From Rhodospirillales bacterium (GTDB lineage Bacteria > Pseudomonadota > Alphaproteobacteria > Reyranellales > Reyranellaceae), in the NCBI GenBank assembly GCA_009377525.1, contig WHTW01000042.1, positions 1 through 52,073 of the forward strand: 52,073 nucleotides of DNA, written 5' to 3'. How positions within the stretch are numbered: position 1 is the stretch's first letter; each line of letters begins with the position of its first letter. Of the stretch, positions 1 through 8,904 are shown one piece after another. The notes under the pieces were generated by a model. That model was not told where the DNA came from, ran no database searches, and worked only from the letters and a program-made list of their open reading frames with translations. A program made the translations under genes and the position numbers.

Positions 1-45
1 GAAAGGGACTCTCACCCTTCCAGCCAGACACCCTCACGGACGCAC

Positions 46-135
46 GACCGCGCGCGTCTCGCGCGCTCATGAGCGCGCCGGGAGGCGCGCGGTCCAGAAG
101 AGCATGAGCGGGCCTGGAGGCCCGCGGTCCGGAAG
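46..135. repeat. Dispersed GGTCC-armed repeat, one copy plus a half copy
   Basis: Positions 46-55 pair with 85-94 (GACCGCGCGC / GCGCGCGGTC) around a TCATGAGC centre. A second right half follows directly (101-135) with the sequence pattern GCATGAGC, a small GC hairpin, then GCGGTCCGGAAG. The same architecture recurs near 25.9, 30.3 and 49.9 kb. It lies just downstream of the terminator of the SH3-like gene. No coding signal. Confidence 0.7.
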
Positions 136-167
136 AAAAATAACCCGGCAGGTCGCCCTGCCGGGTT
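132..167 (-). terminator. Rho-independent terminator of the SH3-like gene
   Basis: On the minus strand an 11-bp perfect stem AACCCGGCAGG / CCTGCCGGGTT (157-167 with 142-152, four-base loop) is followed by ATTTTTCTT. It sits about 65 bases after the stop codon of the gene ending at 233. Confidence 0.85.
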
Positions 168-232
168 TCAGTGTGCTGTCCCGCAACGTGCCGTCAAATC
201 CCCAGATGGCGACCCGTCGCCCTTCCAACTGT

Positions 233-781
233 TTAGCCGCGGCAGCCCTCTTCGCGGGCGCACCACTTGTCGACCCAGACATTGCCGTGACGCGCGTTGA
301 CGACCTGCAGCCAGGTGCCGCGGCATCCGAGCACGCGGAACTTCATGTCGTCGCCTTCGATGGTGGCGATCGCCGAGCCCAACAGGCCCGGCCGGTCGTA
401 GACCGTGATCGTGCCGTCGACGCGGGCGTCGACCGTGAGCAGGTCGGCCGGCACCCAACCGAACGACTGCGGCGCGGTGCTGGTGGTGGCGTAGCCCTGC
501 ATGGTGTTGAGCGCGATGCGCGCCCAGCCGCTCTGGCTGCCCATGATGATGACCTGGCTGCGCGCCAGCTCGCCCTTGGCGGCGCGACCCGCCAGTGTGC
601 CGATCACCGCGGCGTGCGGCGTCGGTTCGGCGCGCACCGGCACCATCTCGCCGCGCTGGAGCAGCGCATAAGCCCGAGTAGCTGTACATGAACCGGCGTG
701 GCCGGTGCTGGCATCGACGGAGCGCTCGAGGACGCCAAATCCTGCAAGCACGGCGACCGTGCCGATGATGGCCCGTAGCAT
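233..781 (-). CDS. Secreted SH3-domain-like protein
   Basis: A 182-residue protein with an N-terminal hydrophobic signal sequence (about residues 1-24, ending near SVDAS) and a predicted extracytoplasmic body. The body looks like two bacterial SH3-like modules: the first contains VRAEPTPHAAVIGTL and GWARI, the second has VYDRPG and ends in GTWLQVV...GNVWVDKW, the usual SH3_3-type ending. The C-terminus has paired cysteines (KWCAREEGCRG), plausibly a disulfide. The ATG at 781 is preferred because GGGAAGGGAC lies just upstream; an open frame continues to 931 but lacks a ribosome site and protein-like composition. Such modules usually bind cell-wall peptides; the ligand here is unknown. Confidence 0.8.
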   Translation of the reverse strand: MLRAIIGTVAVLAGFGVLERSVDASTGHAGSCTATRAYALLQRGEMVPVRAEPTPHAAVIGTLAGRAAKGELARSQVIIMGSQSGWARIALNTMQGYATTSTAPQSFGWVPADLLTVDARVDGTITVYDRPGLLGSAIATIEGDDMKFRVLGCRGTWLQVVNARHGNVWVDKWCAREEGCRG

Positions 782-913
782 CGTGTCCCTTCCCACATGT
801 TTGGGCGGCTGTTCCCCAACAGCCGTCCCCTTCACCCACGGCCCTTCTAGCAACCGCGGTGGAACCGAGTCGTGGCAGGGATTGTATGAGTTGTTTCGGT
901 TAGCCACGATGGC

Positions 914-942
914 TTGAATCGCGATTCTCAAAGGCGATTCAA
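914..942. promoter_or_regulatory. Palindromic operator-like site between divergent genes
   Basis: The intergenic space between the SH3-like gene and the VOC gene contains a perfect 12-base palindrome GAATCGCGATTC (916-927) and a third half site GCGATTC (934-940). The arms TTGAATCGC (914-922) and GCGATTCAA (934-942) also form a 9-bp inverted repeat. The position between divergent starts suits a regulator site, but no regulator is identified. Confidence 0.35.
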
Positions 943-1019
943 TGAGTTTGCCTCTCCGCTTAAAGTGCTCCGGGAAGCAACTTTTCGGTCATCCACAGCT
1001 CCGCGCAACACTGGCCGCC

Positions 1020-1697
1020 ATGAATCTCGCCAAACAGCACCTCGACATCGGCCTGTTCTCGACCAAGCGCGACGAGCAGCTCGCCTTCTGGCAGCAGACG
1101 GTGGGCCTGCCCTACGACCACATGGGCAAGCTGGGCGGCGGCATGCAGCAGCATCGCCATCACATGAACGGCTCGATCCTGAAGATGAACCATTCGCGCC
1201 ATCCGCTGCCCGAGGCGCCGCCGTCCGGCATCGCCGGCTTGCAGATTGCCAAGGAAGGATTGGCCACCGCGCAGGCGCTAAGCGGTCCCGACGGCAACAA
1301 GGTGACGTTGGTGCCCCGTAGCGCCGATGGCGTGCAGGGCATCGCCATCCTGCTGAAGGTCAACGACCCCGCCCAGCACGACCGCTTCTGGACCGAGGCC
1401 ATGCAGTTCGAGCGGGTGGGCGACGGCCGATATCGCTGCGGCGCTTCGCTGATCGTGATCGCCGAGCGCGGCAAGGTCGAACGCAGCCCGGAATGGCGCG
1501 GGCCGGGCTATCGCTACATGACCGTGCAGGTGTGGGACTGCCTCGCCGAGTACGACGGCATCCTGGCGCGCGGCGGCACCTCGGGCGGCGCGCCGCGCGT
1601 ACTGGGCGACACCGTGCGCTTCGCCTTCGTTTGCGATCCCGACGGCAATCACATCGAGATCAGCCAACGGGCGTCGCTGACCGGCGGACAGCTTTAG
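1020..1697 (+). CDS. VOC (glyoxalase/bleomycin resistance/dioxygenase) family protein
   Basis: A 225-residue protein with two halves that each look like a vicinal-oxygen-chelate module: residues 1-95 begin KQHLDIGLFSTKRDEQLAFWQQ, and residues from about 100 begin GIAILLKVNDPAQHDRFWTEAM and end VCDPDGNHIEISQR, the classical C-terminal VOC motif with the metal-ligand Glu. The family includes glyoxalases, dioxygenases and resistance proteins; substrate cannot be told. The ATG at 1020 was chosen because it starts directly ahead of the first VOC strand; the open frame upstream to 942 has no convincing ribosome site. Confidence 0.85.
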   Translation: MNLAKQHLDIGLFSTKRDEQLAFWQQTVGLPYDHMGKLGGGMQQHRHHMNGSILKMNHSRHPLPEAPPSGIAGLQIAKEGLATAQALSGPDGNKVTLVPRSADGVQGIAILLKVNDPAQHDRFWTEAMQFERVGDGRYRCGASLIVIAERGKVERSPEWRGPGYRYMTVQVWDCLAEYDGILARGGTSGGAPRVLGDTVRFAFVCDPDGNHIEISQRASLTGGQL

Positions 1698-1699
1698 GC

Positions 1700-1779
1700 G
1701 TCGTCTCGACCGAGAGCCCACCGGCCCAAGCGGAAAGAAGGCCTCTCCACTCCGCTTCGCTCCGGTCGAGGCGACGAGA
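1700..1779. repeat. Inverted repeat between convergent genes
   Basis: GTCGTCTCGACCG (1700-1712) pairs with CGGTCGAGGCGAC (about 1764-1776) with a single G:U-type difference, enclosing a second pairing region rich in CCGCTTCG/CGAAGCGG. It fills the gap between the VOC gene and the convergent DUF6481 gene and may act as a bidirectional terminator or be an intergenic repeat; there is no T-run. Confidence 0.5.
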
Positions 1780-2145
1780 CTACTTCTTGCGCGCCTTGCG
1801 GGCGGCGTAGCGCGCGTCGCGCGTCGCCTTTTGGGCCGCCAGCATCTCGATCTGCTCGCGCAGCGAGCGATTGGCGCGCTGGGCCTCGAGAGCGGCCTGG
1901 GCGGCCTTCTCGGCCTCCCGTTCGGCTATTGCCTTCGCGCGCGCGGCTTCCTGCTCGGCACGCTTGGTATTGCGGCGCTCGATCTCGCGCTCCTCGCGGG
2001 CGCGGGCCGCGGCGGCGCGGGTTTCCTGGCGGGCGATGAACTCGGGATCGTTGCTCCTGTCCTTGGCGCGCGCCCGCTCCAGCAGGGCTTGCCTCGCCTT
2101 GGCGGCGTTCTCCAGACGATCGGCGAAGGTGTCTCGGCTGTTCAA
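1780..2145 (-). CDS. DUF6481 family coiled-coil protein
   Basis: A small, highly charged, Ala/Arg/Glu-rich protein of about 121 residues, almost entirely predicted helix (repeated EREAEKAAQAALEAQRA-type heptads) and ending in ARDARYAARKARKK. This composition and ending match DUF6481, a family of unknown function common in alphaproteobacteria. Start: a GTG at 2151 is possible, but GGAAGGAG lies five bases upstream of a TTG at 2145, giving an ideal ribosome site, so initiation at TTG with N-terminus MNSRDTFADRL is preferred. It lies 20 bases downstream of typA and may be cotranscribed with it. Confidence 0.8.
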   Translation of the reverse strand: MNSRDTFADRLENAAKARQALLERARAKDRSNDPEFIARQETRAAAARAREEREIERRNTKRAEQEAARAKAIAEREAEKAAQAALEAQRANRSLREQIEMLAAQKATRDARYAARKARKK

Positions 2146-2165
2146 TGTCACTCCTTCCTAACTCT

Positions 2166-3998
2166 CTATTCTGCTGCCGCGGCGGCGGCCTGCTTCCTGG
2201 CGCGCTTGCGGTCCTCGGGAGCGAGGAAGCGCTTGCGCAGACGAATCGACTTCGGCGTCACCTCGACCAGTTCGTCGTCCTCGATATAGGCGATCGCCTG
2301 CTCGAGCGACATCTTGCGCGGCGGCGTCAGCCGCACAGCCTCGTCCTTGCCGGCGGCGCGGATGTTGGTGAGCTGCTTGCCCTTCAGCACGTTGACGTCG
2401 AGGTCGTTGCCGCGGCTGTGCTCGCCGATCAGCATGCCCCCGTAGACCACCGTGCCGGGCTCGATGAACATCGGCCCGCGCTCCTCGAGGTTCCACAGCG
2501 CATAGGCCACGGCCGTGCCTTCGGCGTTGGCGATCAGCGCGCCGTTGCGCCGGCCGGCGATCGGGCCGCGATAGGGGCCGTACTCGTGGAAGATGCGGTT
2601 CATCACGCCGGTGCCACGCGTGTCGGTCAGGAACTCGCCGTGATAGCCGATCAGGCCACGCGACGGCGCGTAGAACACCAGGCGGGTCTTGCCGGCGCCC
2701 GACGGGCGCATGTCCTGCAGCTCGCCCCTGCGGACGGAGATCTGCTCGACCACGACGCCGGTGTAGGCGTCGTCGACGTCGATCACCACTTCCTCGATCG
2801 GTTCGAGGCGCTGGCCGGTGACCAGGTCGTTCTGAAAGAGAACGCGCGGGCGACCGACGGCGAGCTCGAAGCCCTCGCGGCGCATGGTCTCGATCAGCAC
2901 GCCAAGCTGAAGCTCGCCGCGGCCGGCGACCTCATAGGAATCGGCATTTTCGGTATCGGTGACGCGGATGGCGACGTTGCCCTCGGCCTCGCGCATCAGG
3001 CGGGCACGGATCATGCGGGTCGTGACCTTGTCGCCTTCGCGGCCGGCTAGCGGCGAGTCGTTGACCGAGAAGGTCATCGCGAGCGTCGGCGGATCGACCG
3101 GCTGGCCCGGCAATGCCCATTCGACGGATTGATCGCAGATCGTGTCGGCCACGGTCGCGTTCTTGAAGCCGGCCACGGCCACGATGTCGCCAGCCTCGGC
3201 GCTGTCGAGGGCAACGCGCTCCAGCCCGCGGAAGGCCAGCACCTTGGTGACGCGGGTCTGCTCGATCTCGCTGCCGTCGCGGCTCAGCGACTTCAGAACG
3301 GTATTGGGCTTGATCGCGCCGGAGTGGATGCGGCCGGTCAGGATGCGGCCGAGGAACGGATCGGATTCCAGGGTCGTCACCAGCATGCGGAACGGCTTGT
3401 CGGCCTCGATGTGCGGCGCCGGGACATGGTGCAGGATGAGGTCGAACAGCGGTTCCATGTCCCTGTGCTCGGCCTCGAGTGACGTCGCAGCCCAGCCCTG
3501 CCGGGCGGAAGCGAACAAGGTGGGGAAATCGAGCTGCTGGTCGTTGGCCTCGAGCGCGGAGAACAGGTCGAACACTTCGTCGTGCACCTGGTGCGGCCGC
3601 GCATCGGAGCGGTCGACCTTGTTGATCAGCACGATCGGGCGCAAGCCCAGCCGCAGCGCCTTGCCCAGCACGAACTTGGTCTGCGGCAACGGCCCTTCGG
3701 CCGCGTCGACCAGCAGCACCACGCCGTCGACCATCGACAGGATGCGCTCGACCTCGCCGCCGAAATCGGCGTGGCCCGGCGTGTCGACGATGTTGACGCG
3801 CGTGCCTTTCCAGACGACCGAAGTCGCCTTGGCGAGGATGGTGATGCCGCGCTCACGCTCCAGGTCGTTGGAGTCCATGGCGCGCTCGGCGACCTGCTGG
3901 TTTTCGCGGAAGGTGCCGCTCTGTTTCAGCAGGCAGTCCACCAGCGTCGTCTTGCCATGGTCGACGTGCGCGATGATCGCGACGTTGCGGATATCCAT
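2166..3998 (-). CDS. typA: Ribosome-associated translational GTPase TypA/BipA
   Basis: A 610-residue member of the EF-G-like GTPases, which bind 70S/50S ribosomes and affect subunit assembly and stress adaptation. Visible elements: G1 AHVDHGKTT (10-18), switch I with RERGITI (48-54), G3 DTPGH (72-76), G4 NKVD (126-129), then beta-barrel domain II, EF-G-like domains III and V ([25 protein letters not shown]), and the TypA-specific C-terminal domain containing [30 protein letters not shown]. Length is normal for the family. The ATG at 3998 gives the canonical [18 protein letters not shown] start; the frame open further upstream to 4253 is not coding. Confidence 0.98.
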   Translation of the reverse strand: MDIRNVAIIAHVDHGKTTLVDCLLKQSGTFRENQQVAERAMDSNDLERERGITILAKATSVVWKGTRVNIVDTPGHADFGGEVERILSMVDGVVLLVDAAEGPLPQTKFVLGKALRLGLRPIVLINKVDRSDARPHQVHDEVFDLFSALEANDQQLDFPTLFASARQGWAATSLEAEHRDMEPLFDLILHHVPAPHIEADKPFRMLVTTLESDPFLGRILTGRIHSGAIKPNTVLKSLSRDGSEIEQTRVTKVLAFRGLERVALDSAEAGDIVAVAGFKNATVADTICDQSVEWALPGQPVDPPTLAMTFSVNDSPLAGREGDKVTTRMIRARLMREAEGNVAIRVTDTENADSYEVAGRGELQLGVLIETMRREGFELAVGRPRVLFQNDLVTGQRLEPIEEVVIDVDDAYTGVVVEQISVRRGELQDMRPSGAGKTRLVFYAPSRGLIGYHGEFLTDTRGTGVMNRIFHEYGPYRGPIAGRRNGALIANAEGTAVAYALWNLEERGPMFIEPGTVVYGGMLIGEHSRGNDLDVNVLKGKQLTNIRAAGKDEAVRLTPPRKMSLEQAIAYIEDDELVEVTPKSIRLRKRFLAPEDRKRARKQAAAAAAE

Positions 3999-4101
3999 AA
4001 AAGCTTGTCCGAGGGGGTTTTGTAAGGCGCGCTTATACGCACGCTCTGTGACGGCGGCAAGGCAGGTTGAGGCGGCGTCCTGCCGCTGCCACAGTCGGAC
4101 C

Positions 4102-4320
4102 ATGCGCAAGCGCTCGGTCACCATCGACGGCCATCGCACCTCGGTCTCGCTCGAGGACGCGTTCTGGGCCGAGCTTTCGGCCATCGCCGAGCAGCGCGGC
4201 CTGTCGCTGAACGCCCTGGTGGCGGAAATCGACCATGGCCGCGAACCGGGCAATCTCTCGAGCGCGCTGCGCCTTTTCGTGCTCGACGAGCTCAGGAAAC
4301 GAACGATCAGTCGAGTTTGA
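4102..4320 (+). CDS. Ribbon-helix-helix domain protein (PF13467-like)
   Basis: A 72-residue protein that begins [19 protein letters not shown], a beta strand followed by two helices ([24 protein letters not shown]), the layout of the RHH_4 family of small DNA-binding proteins found in alphaproteobacteria. It is divergent from typA and its last 14 bases overlap, tail to tail, the nitroreductase gene. Its target is unknown. The family is often found beside DUF4169 genes; here a DUF4169 gene lies about 4.3 kb away, on the far side of the AsmA gene. Confidence 0.8.
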   Translation: MRKRSVTIDGHRTSVSLEDAFWAELSAIAEQRGLSLNALVAEIDHGREPGNLSSALRLFVLDELRKRTISRV

Positions 4321-5137
4321 AACCTTTGGCGCGCACGAATGCGCCGAAATCGGCCCGGTCGGGCACCGAATATTGCCGGACCTTGTCTTCCGACCAGCCG
4401 TATTCCGGATCCTCGCCGTATTTATCGACATGGCGCTGGGTGGCGTAGGGCTGCACGGCGCGGCGGCGCTTGTCGTAGGCCGCGACCTTTTCCCGGAGCT
4501 CCGTCTCGTCGTAGCGGTCGTGATGGACCGTGACGTCGAGCCCCAGCCGGGGGCTCATGACGCCGGCGAAGGACGGCCAACCGACCCCCAGCCCCGCGAC
4601 CGGAAAGACATGGTTGGGCAGGCCTAAACGGTCGGACACCTTGCCGGCGTTGTTGCGCAGAGTGCTGATCGGGCAGGTCCCCAGCCCGACGCGGTCGGCC
4701 GCAGCAACGAAGGTCGCCAGCGCGATCGCGGCATCGACCGACGCGTTGAAGAAGGGATCGAGGTGGTCGTTGACGTAAGGGCGGCCGCGCCAGTCGAAGG
4801 CGAGCCGCTGGCGGCGGTTGTTGCCGCAGAACACCAGGATCGCCGGCGCCGCCTTCATCCAGGGATTGCCCGGCGCCAGCTCGTCGAGCACGGCGCGCTG
4901 GGCCTTGTCGGTGACGACCACGATGTCGGCCTGCTGCAGGTCGGACTTGGACGGCGCCGACAGGGCGACGGCGCAGAGCGTGTCGAGCAGCACCGGATCG
5001 ACCGGCTTGTCGAGATAGCGGCGCATCACGCGGCGGTTGGCCATGTCGGCAAGCACGTCGACGCCCCGAGGAGCTTCCGTGAGCGCAGGCGCGGAACCAA
5101 ACCGTGCCTTGAGCACGGACAACAAGCGATCGAGCAT
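4307..5137 (-). CDS. Nitroreductase family oxidoreductase
   Basis: A 276-residue flavoprotein-type enzyme. N-terminal [20 protein letters not shown], then [20 protein letters not shown], is the FMN-phosphate-binding pattern of nitroreductases; [20 protein letters not shown] and the later [13 protein letters not shown] match the central and C-terminal parts of the fold. The family uses NAD(P)H to reduce nitro groups, quinones or flavins; the substrate here is unknown. ATG at 5137 starts [15 protein letters not shown], with a roughly 25-residue lead before the conserved domain. The tail ([11 protein letters not shown]) overlaps the end of the ribbon-helix-helix gene on the other strand by 14 bases. 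Confidence 0.88.
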   Translation of the reverse strand: MLDRLLSVLKARFGSAPALTEAPRGVDVLADMANRRVMRRYLDKPVDPVLLDTLCAVALSAPSKSDLQQADIVVVTDKAQRAVLDELAPGNPWMKAAPAILVFCGNNRRQRLAFDWRGRPYVNDHLDPFFNASVDAAIALATFVAAADRVGLGTCPISTLRNNAGKVSDRLGLPNHVFPVAGLGVGWPSFAGVMSPRLGLDVTVHHDRYDETELREKVAAYDKRRRAVQPYATQRHVDKYGEDPEYGWSEDKVRQYSVPDRADFGAFVRAKGFKLD

Positions 5138-5145
5138 GAACCCTC

Positions 5146-5270
5146 TAGAGCGTTTTCCGATATGGTGGAACGCGAGCGGTTCCACCATATCGGAAAAGCG
5201 CGCGCGGGAGATCAGGTTTCACAGAGCACATTCCGTCCGGCTGATTCCAGCCGGACGGAATGTGCTTTAG
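5146..5270. repeat. Two-hairpin intergenic element, copy 1
   Basis: Two perfect hairpins in tandem. The first pairs 5153-5171 with 5179-5197 (19 bp, loop GCGAGCG); the second pairs 5225-5242 with 5249-5266 (18 bp, loop GATTCC). The element begins TAGAGCG and ends CTTTAG; the TAA stop codon of the AsmA gene (5267-5269, minus strand) lies inside its end. The same layout recurs at 8773-8898 with different arm sequences but identical second loop. Confidence 0.85.
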
Positions 5271-8200
5271 CGGCCGAAGATGTTGGGAATGGGCAATGGA
5301 ATGTTGGGGATCGGCGAGCGTTGCTGGCCGCCACTCTGGCCCCCACCCTGCCCCGGGATCAAGTTGCCGATGCCGGGGATGTTGCCGACGCCCGGCAGGG
5401 TGCTCGTCATCCCCGGCGGGTCCTTGGCCGTGCCGCGCGTGACGTTGAGCGACGGCGAGGAGAACGGCCCCCGCGCCGTCGTGATGATGTAGGGTGCCGA
5501 GGGATCCTCGGCGATCACGAAGTTGATCGTGGTGTCGGTCGTCGACGCGCCGAGGTTGGTGCGCGTCGAGATGTTGGCGGTGGCGCGGCTGCCCTGCACA
5601 GCCAAGCCCCTGTCGGTCAGCACGCCGCCGGCGATCTCGACGCGGCCGCCGATCGGATTGTCGCGATTGACGAAGCGATTGAGGACCAGCGAGATCGCGT
5701 TCAATAGAGCGGTCGGGCTCAAGCCGCGCTGACCGACGATGCCCAGCGCATTGCCCAGCGTGTTGTTTATCACGCCACCGGCGGCACCGGTCAGGGCCGA
5801 ACCCAGCACCCGCAGGGCCTCGTCGGCGCCGACATAGATGTGGCCGCCGAGGTTGGCGCCGCCGGCCAGCGAGCTCCTGATCTGGTCGGAGGTCGTGCCG
5901 CCCGCCCGTACGGAGATGCCGGTGGCGTTCAGCCTGCCGTCGATCGTCACCTTGATGGCGCTGCCGAACTGGTTGCTGCCGCGCGTGCTGCGCAGCATCT
6001 CGCCGAGATAGATGCCGGTGGCGTCGCCCTTGAGATCGACGGCGAGGGCCGGCTGGCTGGCATTGACCACGCCCGAGAAGTTGAGCGAGCCGCCATAGAG
6101 GGCGCCCTTGAAATGGGAGATCGTGAGCACGCCGTCCTTCAGCGTCGCCGCCAGGTCGGCATTGCCGATGCGCAGCGGCGGGCTGATCAGGGTCGCGGCC
6201 ACCAGCCTGAAGTTGCCGTCGACGCTGCGCAGCGGGCCGGTATCGATCGCCTTGGGGGCGGCCTGCCGGCCGCGCGCCCGCGGCCTCTGTGCTGGAGCAG
6301 CGCTGCCGCCGATCTTGTCGAGATCGAGCACGTTGGCCTTGAGGTCGGCGGTGATGTGCGGCCGTCCGGTCAACGTCGCTTCGATCGAGCCGTCGACGGT
6401 CTGGCCGTTGAGCGTCAGGCTGCCCTTGTACGCCGCCGACTTGGGCGTGCCTTGCGCGGCACCGGGCAGCGCCAGCGTGCCCGTCGCGCGCAGGCTCTGG
6501 CCGGCGGCGTTCACGGCGAACTCGCGCAGCGCGACCTGCTCCAGGCTGCCCGCGACGCCACCCGAGGCTGTCACGGCGCCGAGCCCGGCCGGCGTGGCAC
6601 CGACGAGCTTCAGAACGCGGTCCATGTCCGGCGCCTCGAAATTGAAGGCGATGTCGGGCCGTGGCCGCGGGGCGCTGTAGTTGGCAACGGTGCCGCGCAC
6701 GGCCAGTCGCGCGCCGGCGAGATTGGAGATCTTGACGTCGTTCAGCCGGAGCGTGTCGCCGCGCAGCGCGATATCGACATCGATGCCGCCGATCGTCTCC
6801 TTGTTCCAGATCAGCTTGGCGATCTTGGCTTTCAGACCGACCGACGGTCCGGCCGCGCGGGCGGCTGTCGTCGTGGGTGCCGGTGCGGCGGTTGCCGGTT
6901 TCCTGTCGGTCGGCGTCGCGGCCAGATAGGAAGCGAGGTCGAGCGTGTCGAGGTTGACCTGCATGACCACTGACAACGGCACGCTGAAGGTCACCGTGAT
7001 GCCGCCGCTGCCCCTGAGGTCATCGAGCTCGAAGACGGCGTCGCTCACCTGCACGTTGCCGCCATCAGACGACATCCTGCCCTTCAGGCTGATCCGCGTG
7101 AGCTTGTTGGCTGGCACGGCCGAGACGTCGACCGCGAGCCAGACCAGGGTCTCGCGCAGTTTCGGCCCGACCAGGCTGAAATCGCCGGCGACGGTCGGCC
7201 GGTTGGGATCGCCCGACATGGTCGACCTGGCCTGCAGCACCAGATCGCCCGGCAGGGTGGCGGTGAGCTTCGGCACGGCGACGGCGCCGCGGCGCGCCTC
7301 CAGCTCGAGCGCGATGCTGCGCACCGGTTGCTTGTTGTAGATCAGCTCGCCGACCTCGAACGAAAGCTTGGCGGTGATCGAGGCGAGCAGGCTGGGGCCC
7401 GCCGGCGGCGCGGGTGCGGCCGTGGCGCCGGCCGGTGGTGGCGGCGGCGCCGGCGCCTGCGTCGTTGCGGGCTTCGCCATGGCGGCCAGCCAGCGGTCGA
7501 GATCGATCCGGTCGGCGGCGAGCCTGCCCTCGATCGCCAGCACGGGCTTCAGCGTCAGCGACAGCGAACCGCCGGCATTGTCCTGGCCCAGCGCCAGCTT
7601 GAAATCCTTGATCGAGATCGTCGTCTGCGAGGCATCGATGGCGCCGTCGAAGGTGAACTTGCCGGCGAGCAGCGGCGGCAGGTCGGGCTGCGGCTGGCCA
7701 GTCATCTTGATCAAGGTGTCGGCGAAGGCGATCAGGTTGTCCGATGCGCTCGAGGCGATGCCGGTGAGCCGAGCGTTGGGGCCGAGCTCGCTCAGCTTGC
7801 CCTTGAGGGTGAGCTTGCCGCCGGCCTCCAGAGCGAGGTCGACGCTATGGCCGTCGGCGGCCTTGGCGCCGACCGACAGGTCGAGCTTGAGCGCCGCGCC
7901 GTTGATGGTGGCCGAACCCGCGACCGAATACGGCCCGTCGAGCGAGCGGACCGAGGCGCTGAAATTGGCCTTTTCCGCCACCACCGAGAGGCCGGCCTTG
8001 GAATCGCTGAAGATCAGCGTGCCATTGTCGATGGTGAGGCGGCCAAGCGACAGCGGCTTGGGCGAGGCGGGTTTGGGCGCGGCGGGCTTGGCCTCGGCGA
8101 CCGAAGGCGTGAACTCCCAGTTCGGCTTGCCCTCGGCGTTGACCTCGAGAACGATCTTGGGCTCGACCAGCGTCACCTCGCTGACCTCGAGGTTGCCGGT

Positions 8201-8506
8201 CAGCAACGCGCCGAGCGAGGGTTTCACGGTGACGGTCTTGACCTCGACCATGTTGGGGTTCTTCGACCCCGACACGTTGAAGAATTTCACGCCGCTCAGC
8301 GTCACGGTCGGCGTCGGCAGGATCGACAGCGAGATCGGGCCGTCGAGTACCAGCTCTCGGCCGGTCACCTTCTTGACCATGGCTGCGATCTCGGGCTTGC
8401 GGGCGTCGAGGTCGATCAGGCTGGGCAGGGCGAGCAGCGCCACGATCAACAGGGCGACGATGCCACCGGCGCCAATCAGAACTCTTTTGCGCGTGGTAGA
8501 TGTCAT
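5267..8506 (-). CDS. AsmA family envelope protein
   Basis: A 1079-residue protein with a single N-terminal membrane anchor (about residues 8-30, VLIGAGGIVALLIVALLALP) and a long periplasmic region. The start of the domain, with DLDARKPEIAAMVKKVTGRELVLDGPISLSILPTPTVTLSGV, is the classic AsmA motif; the C-terminal half has repeated strands typical of AsmA/TAM-like beta-taco folds (GTLALPGAAQGTPKSAAYKG, DRGLAVQGSRATANIST) and ends in a Gly/Pro/Ile-rich tail (PGVGNIPGIGNLIPGQGG). Proline-rich linkers occur near residues 165-180 and 360-385. Such proteins are linked to outer-membrane assembly or lipid transport. ATG at 8506 has GGGAG six bases upstream; it is preferred over an upstream ATG at 8536. 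Confidence 0.93.
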   Translation of the reverse strand: MTSTTRKRVLIGAGGIVALLIVALLALPSLIDLDARKPEIAAMVKKVTGRELVLDGPISLSILPTPTVTLSGVKFFNVSGSKNPNMVEVKTVTVKPSLGALLTGNLEVSEVTLVEPKIVLEVNAEGKPNWEFTPSVAEAKPAAPKPASPKPLSLGRLTIDNGTLIFSDSKAGLSVVAEKANFSASVRSLDGPYSVAGSATINGAALKLDLSVGAKAADGHSVDLALEAGGKLTLKGKLSELGPNARLTGIASSASDNLIAFADTLIKMTGQPQPDLPPLLAGKFTFDGAIDASQTTISIKDFKLALGQDNAGGSLSLTLKPVLAIEGRLAADRIDLDRWLAAMAKPATTQAPAPPPPPAGATAAPAPPAGPSLLASITAKLSFEVGELIYNKQPVRSIALELEARRGAVAVPKLTATLPGDLVLQARSTMSGDPNRPTVAGDFSLVGPKLRETLVWLAVDVSAVPANKLTRISLKGRMSSDGGNVQVSDAVFELDDLRGSGGITVTFSVPLSVVMQVNLDTLDLASYLAATPTDRKPATAAPAPTTTAARAAGPSVGLKAKIAKLIWNKETIGGIDVDIALRGDTLRLNDVKISNLAGARLAVRGTVANYSAPRPRPDIAFNFEAPDMDRVLKLVGATPAGLGAVTASGGVAGSLEQVALREFAVNAAGQSLRATGTLALPGAAQGTPKSAAYKGSLTLNGQTVDGSIEATLTGRPHITADLKANVLDLDKIGGSAAPAQRPRARGRQAAPKAIDTGPLRSVDGNFRLVAATLISPPLRIGNADLAATLKDGVLTISHFKGALYGGSLNFSGVVNASQPALAVDLKGDATGIYLGEMLRSTRGSNQFGSAIKVTIDGRLNATGISVRAGGTTSDQIRSSLAGGANLGGHIYVGADEALRVLGSALTGAAGGVINNTLGNALGIVGQRGLSPTALLNAISLVLNRFVNRDNPIGGRVEIAGGVLTDRGLAVQGSRATANISTRTNLGASTTDTTINFVIAEDPSAPYIITTARGPFSSPSLNVTRGTAKDPPGMTSTLPGVGNIPGIGNLIPGQGGGQSGGQQRSPIPNIPLPIPNIFGR

Positions 8507-8594
8507 GGAACGCTCCCGTTGCCCGACGACGGACACTAGCGCATCGGCCGGCGGCGCGGCATAGACATTTGGGGATAGTCAGGACGGCGTGATC

Positions 8595-8774
8595 ATGGCG
8601 GAGATCGTGAACCTGCGACGCGCTCGCAAGGACAAGGCGCGACAGCAACGCGAGAGCGAGGCCGACGCCAGCCGCCGGCGCTTCGGCCGCACCAAGGCCG
8701 AGAAGGCCGCCGACAAGGACGCCCGGGTGCGCACCCGGCGCGATATCGACGGCAAGCGGATCGATCGCGACTAG
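8595..8774 (+). CDS. DUF4169 family protein
   Basis: A 59-residue, strongly basic protein starting MAEIVNLRRARKDKARQQRE and containing RFGRTKAEKA, both hallmarks of DUF4169 (PF13770), a small alphaproteobacterial family of unknown function. A GTG at 8589 is an alternative start, but the family normally starts at MAEIVNLRR. The TAG stop (8772-8774) is also the first three bases of a two-hairpin repeat element. Confidence 0.85.
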   Translation: MAEIVNLRRARKDKARQQRESEADASRRRFGRTKAEKAADKDARVRTRRDIDGKRIDRD

Positions 8775-8898
8775 AGCGGAATCCGATCAGATGGAACCGC
8801 GCGCGGTTCCATCTGATCGGATTCGCGCGCACCCGCGATGTTTGTTTCATAGGGCACAATCCGTCCAGCTGATTCCAGCTGGACGGATTGTGCTCTAG
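8773..8898. repeat. Two-hairpin intergenic element, copy 2
   Basis: First hairpin pairs 8779-8798 with 8805-8824 (20 bp, loop GCGCGC); second pairs 8854-8870 with 8877-8893 (17 bp, loop GATTCC). Ends are TAGAGCG and CTCTAG. Compared with copy 1, the arm sequences differ at many positions but both sides of each stem changed together. It lies between the DUF4169 stop and the convergent HxlR gene. Confidence 0.85.
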
Positions 8899-8904
8899 CA
8901 GTTG

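Noticed and set aside
3999..4253. N-terminal extension of TypA by 85 codons
   Set aside because: The family starts at [16 protein letters not shown]; the extension overlaps the divergent RHH gene and has no start signal.
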